From assembly GCA_013399895.1 (NCBI GenBank), contig VXBA01001494.1, positions 2,380,118 to 2,444,117 of the forward strand: a stretch of 64,000 bases of DNA, in the 5' to 3' direction. This DNA comes from Serilophus lunatus (lineage: Eukaryota; Chordata; Aves; Passeriformes; Eurylaimidae). Position numbers and translations under genes: made by a program. The notes beneath the pieces are model-generated. The model ran no database searches, was not told the origin of the DNA, and worked only from the letters and a program-made list of their open reading frames with translations. Positions 61,101 through 64,000 of the stretch are shown here, in pieces; the first letter of the stretch is position 1; every line of letters starts with the position of its first letter.

Positions 61101-62509
61101 CATTGGGATAATGGAAAACATTTTAAAAATTAGTTTCCATAAGAATATATTCAGAATTTTTTCTTTACACTTGGTAGGCTCCATCCCAGTTTTAATGCAT
61201 AATGGTCCAATAATGAGCTGTTTGCGCGAAAGGCAGTGGTGTCTGGAGGGCAGAGTCTGGGATCTGTAGACTAATGAATGAATTTCTTCCTGGTTCTGAA
61301 AAGACATTCATAGAACAACACGACTACATCAAGGATATGCCCTAGAATTAGACCCAGGGAGAGCAGCTTCTACCCACACCCTGTGCAGCCTGGGGAGACT
61401 CTCCATCTCCGTGCCCATTCTGGACCAGGGCATCAGGATAGTTCTACCAAGACACCTGGGCAGTGTTTGGAAAGCATCAGCTGCTACACCTGGGTGCTCC
61501 AAGTGCTGTGCAACATAGATCATCCCAGGAAATAATAAAACTTCAAAACACAGATGTCCCGTCTCCTCTTTGCAGATTTATTTGTCTGCAGCTTGGCCCT
61601 TCACAGCCTCTTTATCTTGTCATTGCTCTGAGCAATTTGCCTCAATGGGAGATTTTTCAAAGAGCTGTTTGGCTTTGTGCTGTTCACCTCTCCCTCACCA
61701 TCTATTTGTGACATCACGATTAAATCCCTGATGTCATGTTTGGCATGAGAAACTGAAATAAATTGAGCTTTTGAGGGAATATAAATTACATGTGGTCTTT
61801 ATAAAAATAATTTTTTCTAAGCTAAGTGATTTGTTTAAGACAAAGTAGGTTTTTAGTTAAAGGTCAGTAAGATGCTACTAGGTCCGGGTTTAAGCCCTTC
61901 TTCAGTTTCCACTAGCAAAAGCACCAAGACAAAACAATAAATCTTATTTTTGAGAGGGGAAGTATCTTTACACTGTTATTAATCTCAGTATAGATGTTCC
62001 AGGGTGTCCTCAGATATCTTGTGCATCTTCTGTTTGAATTCAGTGGGGATCCAAAGGTTCATCTCAGCACAGAAAAGGAGTGATCTGAAATGGCTGTTGC
62101 TGAGAGCTTTGCATACAGTGAATGTATTTTCAGTGTAGGAAGGAATAGCAGGTCTGATTTTTCCCCAGATTTTGCCCAGGGGAATTAGAAAATAATCAAG
62201 ATAGAGCCACGTTTTGGCTTTGTCCAGCCATAAACCAAGTGTGATCCAAACCACTGGGTTTCAGGGGTGGAGGGTGATCGCAGGGTTTGACTGTGTGTGG
62301 TAGCTGTGGAAGAACATCCTGCTCATGTTCTGGTGTTCAAGTAGCATCACCTGTGAGAGTGGGATGTTATCCCTGTGAGCCCAAGGACTCACCTTGGCTT
62401 GCTGTGCCTACAGGTCCTGGCAGAGCTCAAGGAATACGCCACCGAGGTGGACGTGGACTTTGTGCGCAAGGCCGTGCGAGCGATCGGGCGCTGTGCCATC
62501 AAGGTTGAG
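40153..62509 (+). CDS. AP2B1: AP2B1, AP-2 complex subunit beta (5' part, 8 coding exons; continues past window)
   Basis: Large beta-2 subunit of the AP-2 adaptor, which links cargo, clathrin and PI(4,5)P2 at the plasma membrane in endocytosis. Coding exons: 40153-40189 (5' UTR from 40132), 42193-42298, 43791-43926, 45208-45453, 57234-57424, 59464-59685, 60269-60389, 62414-62509. They total 1155 bases, 385 in-phase codons of about 940. The protein starts MTDSKYFTTNKKGEIFEL, nearly identical to mammals, and covers the N-terminal armadillo/HEAT trunk. Landmarks are DNLELKKLVYLYLMNYAKSQPD, DCEDPNPLIRALAVRTMG, EDPYVRKTAAVCVAKL and VKYNDPIYVKLEKLDIM. The hinge (clathrin box) and ear lie beyond the right edge. 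AP2B1 rather than AP1B1 is indicated by TNKKGEIFELKAELN and by its PEX12 neighbour. The last exon here seems to end at a GC donor (GCAAGT). Confidence 0.97.
43536..43758 (+). repeat. CR1 LINE fragment in AP2B1 intron 2
   Basis: Runs from GAGGGGAAACGGCCTCAAGT and TTGTGCCAGGAGGGTTTATA through GTGGTGGGCTTGGCAGTGCTGG to GATCTTAAAGGTCCTTTC, then AACCTAAACAATTCTGTG. It is the CR1 3' end in plus orientation, with its tail about 32 bases before the exon at 43791. Confidence 0.93.
52593..52800 (-). repeat. CR1 LINE fragment in AP2B1 intron 4
   Basis: The plus strand reads AGAATCACAGAGGGGTTTGG, GTTGGGAGGGACTTTTAAG, CAGTCCAACCCCCCTGCCAT, GGGCAGGGACACCTTCCACT and GGGCAACCTGTGCCAGGGCC, an excellent reverse-complement CR1 match. 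Antisense to AP2B1. Confidence 0.95.
55709..56233 (+). other. AT-rich intronic block with an uninterrupted 174-codon frame
   Basis: Located in AP2B1 intron 4. The frame has no recognisable domain. The block contains homeodomain-like AT cores (AATTAAATAATGAG, TAATGATTTTGG). A frame of this length can arise by chance in 64 kb. It could equally be a conserved non-coding element. It is listed to mark the region, not as a gene. Confidence 0.25.
60118..60190 (-). repeat. CR1-like fragment in AP2B1 intron 6
   Basis: The segment CATCCTCCAGGGATGGCAAG, TCTACAACCTCTATGGGCAG, CCTGGGCA resembles the CR1 reverse complement (CCTCCAGGGATGG...CTCTGGGCAGCCTG). It is short and diverged. Boundaries are approximate, and the left flank may extend to about 60050. 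Confidence 0.65.
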
Positions 62510-64000
62510 GCAAGTATCTGAATCCTGAGCTTTTCTGTGATATTCTCTCTTCAGAAACAATGATGGGCTTTGCTAACTCGTTACACAAGGTTTCTTTGCT
62601 TCGCTGTTGGCCATCATGGTGCACCTCTCAGATCTCAGCTTGCAGGCACAGCAAGGCAGATAATTCATCCTTAATGGAGTATTTTACTGCACTGGCTTCA
62701 GTGGAACAATGACCACTTATCCTCCTTTAATAGCTGTGGACTGAACTTTTGAAGAAGAAAAAGAAGAGATTGTGCAGAGAAACTCAGTATTACCAAACAT
62801 TTTGTGTCATTCCTCCCCTCCATTTCAGCTGAACAGAACACACAGGCATAGAATTACAGGGATTTGAGGCATTTAAGTGCAATTTCTACACACACAGGGT
62901 GACTGTATTTGCTTACTTAGGTCCATATAACTTTTAGCTTCATTTGGAGTGTGCTCTCTTTAGTCTAGATGCTTATGTAAATAAGTTCCCAGGAACCTCT
63001 GCAGTTACTTAAAAGAACAGTCTGGAATGTCCTCTGCCAGGTGAGCATCCATTGAAATGCTCTTAATAAAACATTGGGTTTTTGGTGCTGTCTCTGTTAA
63101 TTTCCCTGTAAGTGAATCTGAAACACCTGACAGGAGCTCAGAAATCCTGTGAAGACAGGGAAGATTTATGCTGTGGTGTTGGTACTTTTCAGTAAACTGA
63201 TGACTGAGTGCAAAATGTCACATAAATGGTCTAATTTCAGCTGAGCTCATTTAGGTTTTGCTAAAGTGTGTTCCCATGAGCTTTGCCTGACAGCAGATTT
63301 AAATAATAACCTAATCATGCCTGGCTTAGCTGGAGTCAGTGCACAGGTTTCTCTTGTTTCAGCTAAACTGCTGTAAATCCGTGTACAGAGGACACCAACT
63401 TCTGTCCTCTGGAGAGAATCAACTCCCTGCACAGCCTTTTCTTCCCTCCTTCAGCTCTTAAAGGCTTTTTGCTGCCATGGGCTTTCTTTGAAGCCTCATA
63501 GACCAGGTGACTGCTGCTTCTGTTTCATGTCTGCAGTTCAAAATACCAAAGTGCTGCTTCCACAGTGTGTCCAGGCAGGAGGTTGTCTGCATGGACCCAC
63601 AGCAGTGAAAGTAGAAAATCCCCCTGAGCACAGAAAAGGGCTGTGGAGAAGTTAAAAGGAGTTGGTGACAGCCCTTTTTGTATCTGGGCTGTGCTGGGAG
63701 ATGGGAGTTTGCTTTAGTTCTGAGCAGGGACTTTCTAACTAGGACTTGGCCATATGTCTGTCCTAGTTTCACATGGAGGGTGGTATATTCCTGCAGAATC
63801 AAGGTGTTTTTAGAAGTTTCTACTCTTTCTCCATGCCTGATACCACAACAGTCATATTTAGTATGGAAAGGGCTAATAATAATGTCCAGCAAATTCACAG
63901 TGACCCTCTAACTGTACTTGTGCCTTTCCATGAGTAGTATTAACCTTGATTTTTAGCACTGCTCTGTTGAAGAAGCTGCTGCTAGGGATGAAGTCTGTTC
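62510..64000 (+). other. AP2B1: Start of AP2B1 intron 8, no exon seen
   Basis: The next AP2B1 coding segment (beginning QSAERCVSTLL in mammals) is not found before the window ends, so the intron is longer than 1.49 kb. No repeat or RNA gene was recognised in it. Confidence 0.7.

Noticed and set aside
61329..61540. Possible repeat or retroelement piece in AP2B1 intron 7
   Set aside because: Slightly GC-richer and promoter- or LTR-like in texture, but no terminal repeat, target duplication or match to a known family could be recognised by eye.

Overview
The window is ordinary vertebrate nuclear DNA, almost certainly from a bird. It contains intron-rich genes with canonical splice sites, several fragments of the CR1 retrotransposon typical of bird and reptile genomes, compact introns, GC-rich promoter islands, and two assembly gaps (10812-11073 and 36037-36288). 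The gene content matches the human 17q12 block RFFL / RAD51D / UNC45B / PEX12 / AP2B1. No prokaryotic, viral or CRISPR-like system is present.

Layout. 1-10540 has no recognisable coding exon and is probably 5' non-coding or intronic sequence of a minus-strand gene (RFFL by synteny). Its CpG-rich promoter would be at about 10540-11225, broken by the first gap. 14152-19138 (minus) is a complete RAD51D gene with 10 coding exons and 329 codons. 21195-29961 (plus) is a complete UNC45B gene with 19 coding exons and 929 codons, preceded by a TATA-type promoter. 30740-32415 (plus) is a short CpG-island transcription unit whose intronic part holds a clear box C/D snoRNA, SNORD7, predicted to guide 2'-O-methylation of A47 in U6 snRNA. 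34003-36036 (minus) is PEX12, with its start codon lost in the second gap. From about 36290 to the window end (plus) is the 5' part of AP2B1, with eight coding exons and 385 codons seen. PEX12 and AP2B1 are head to head and appear to share one GC-rich promoter.

Roles. The genes are not a functional pathway: RAD51D is a homologous-recombination paralog, UNC45B a myosin chaperone, PEX12 a peroxisomal E3 ligase subunit and AP2B1 the clathrin adaptor beta-2 subunit. Every exon boundary in the gene entries was placed by reading splice sites and checking reading-phase continuity and similarity to the known vertebrate proteins.

Main points of interest: the SNORD7 locus and its small host transcript; a GC-AG intron in RAD51D and a second probable one in AP2B1; CR1 tails lying directly against splice acceptors in both PEX12 and AP2B1; and G-rich degenerate repeats beside promoters and assembly gaps.
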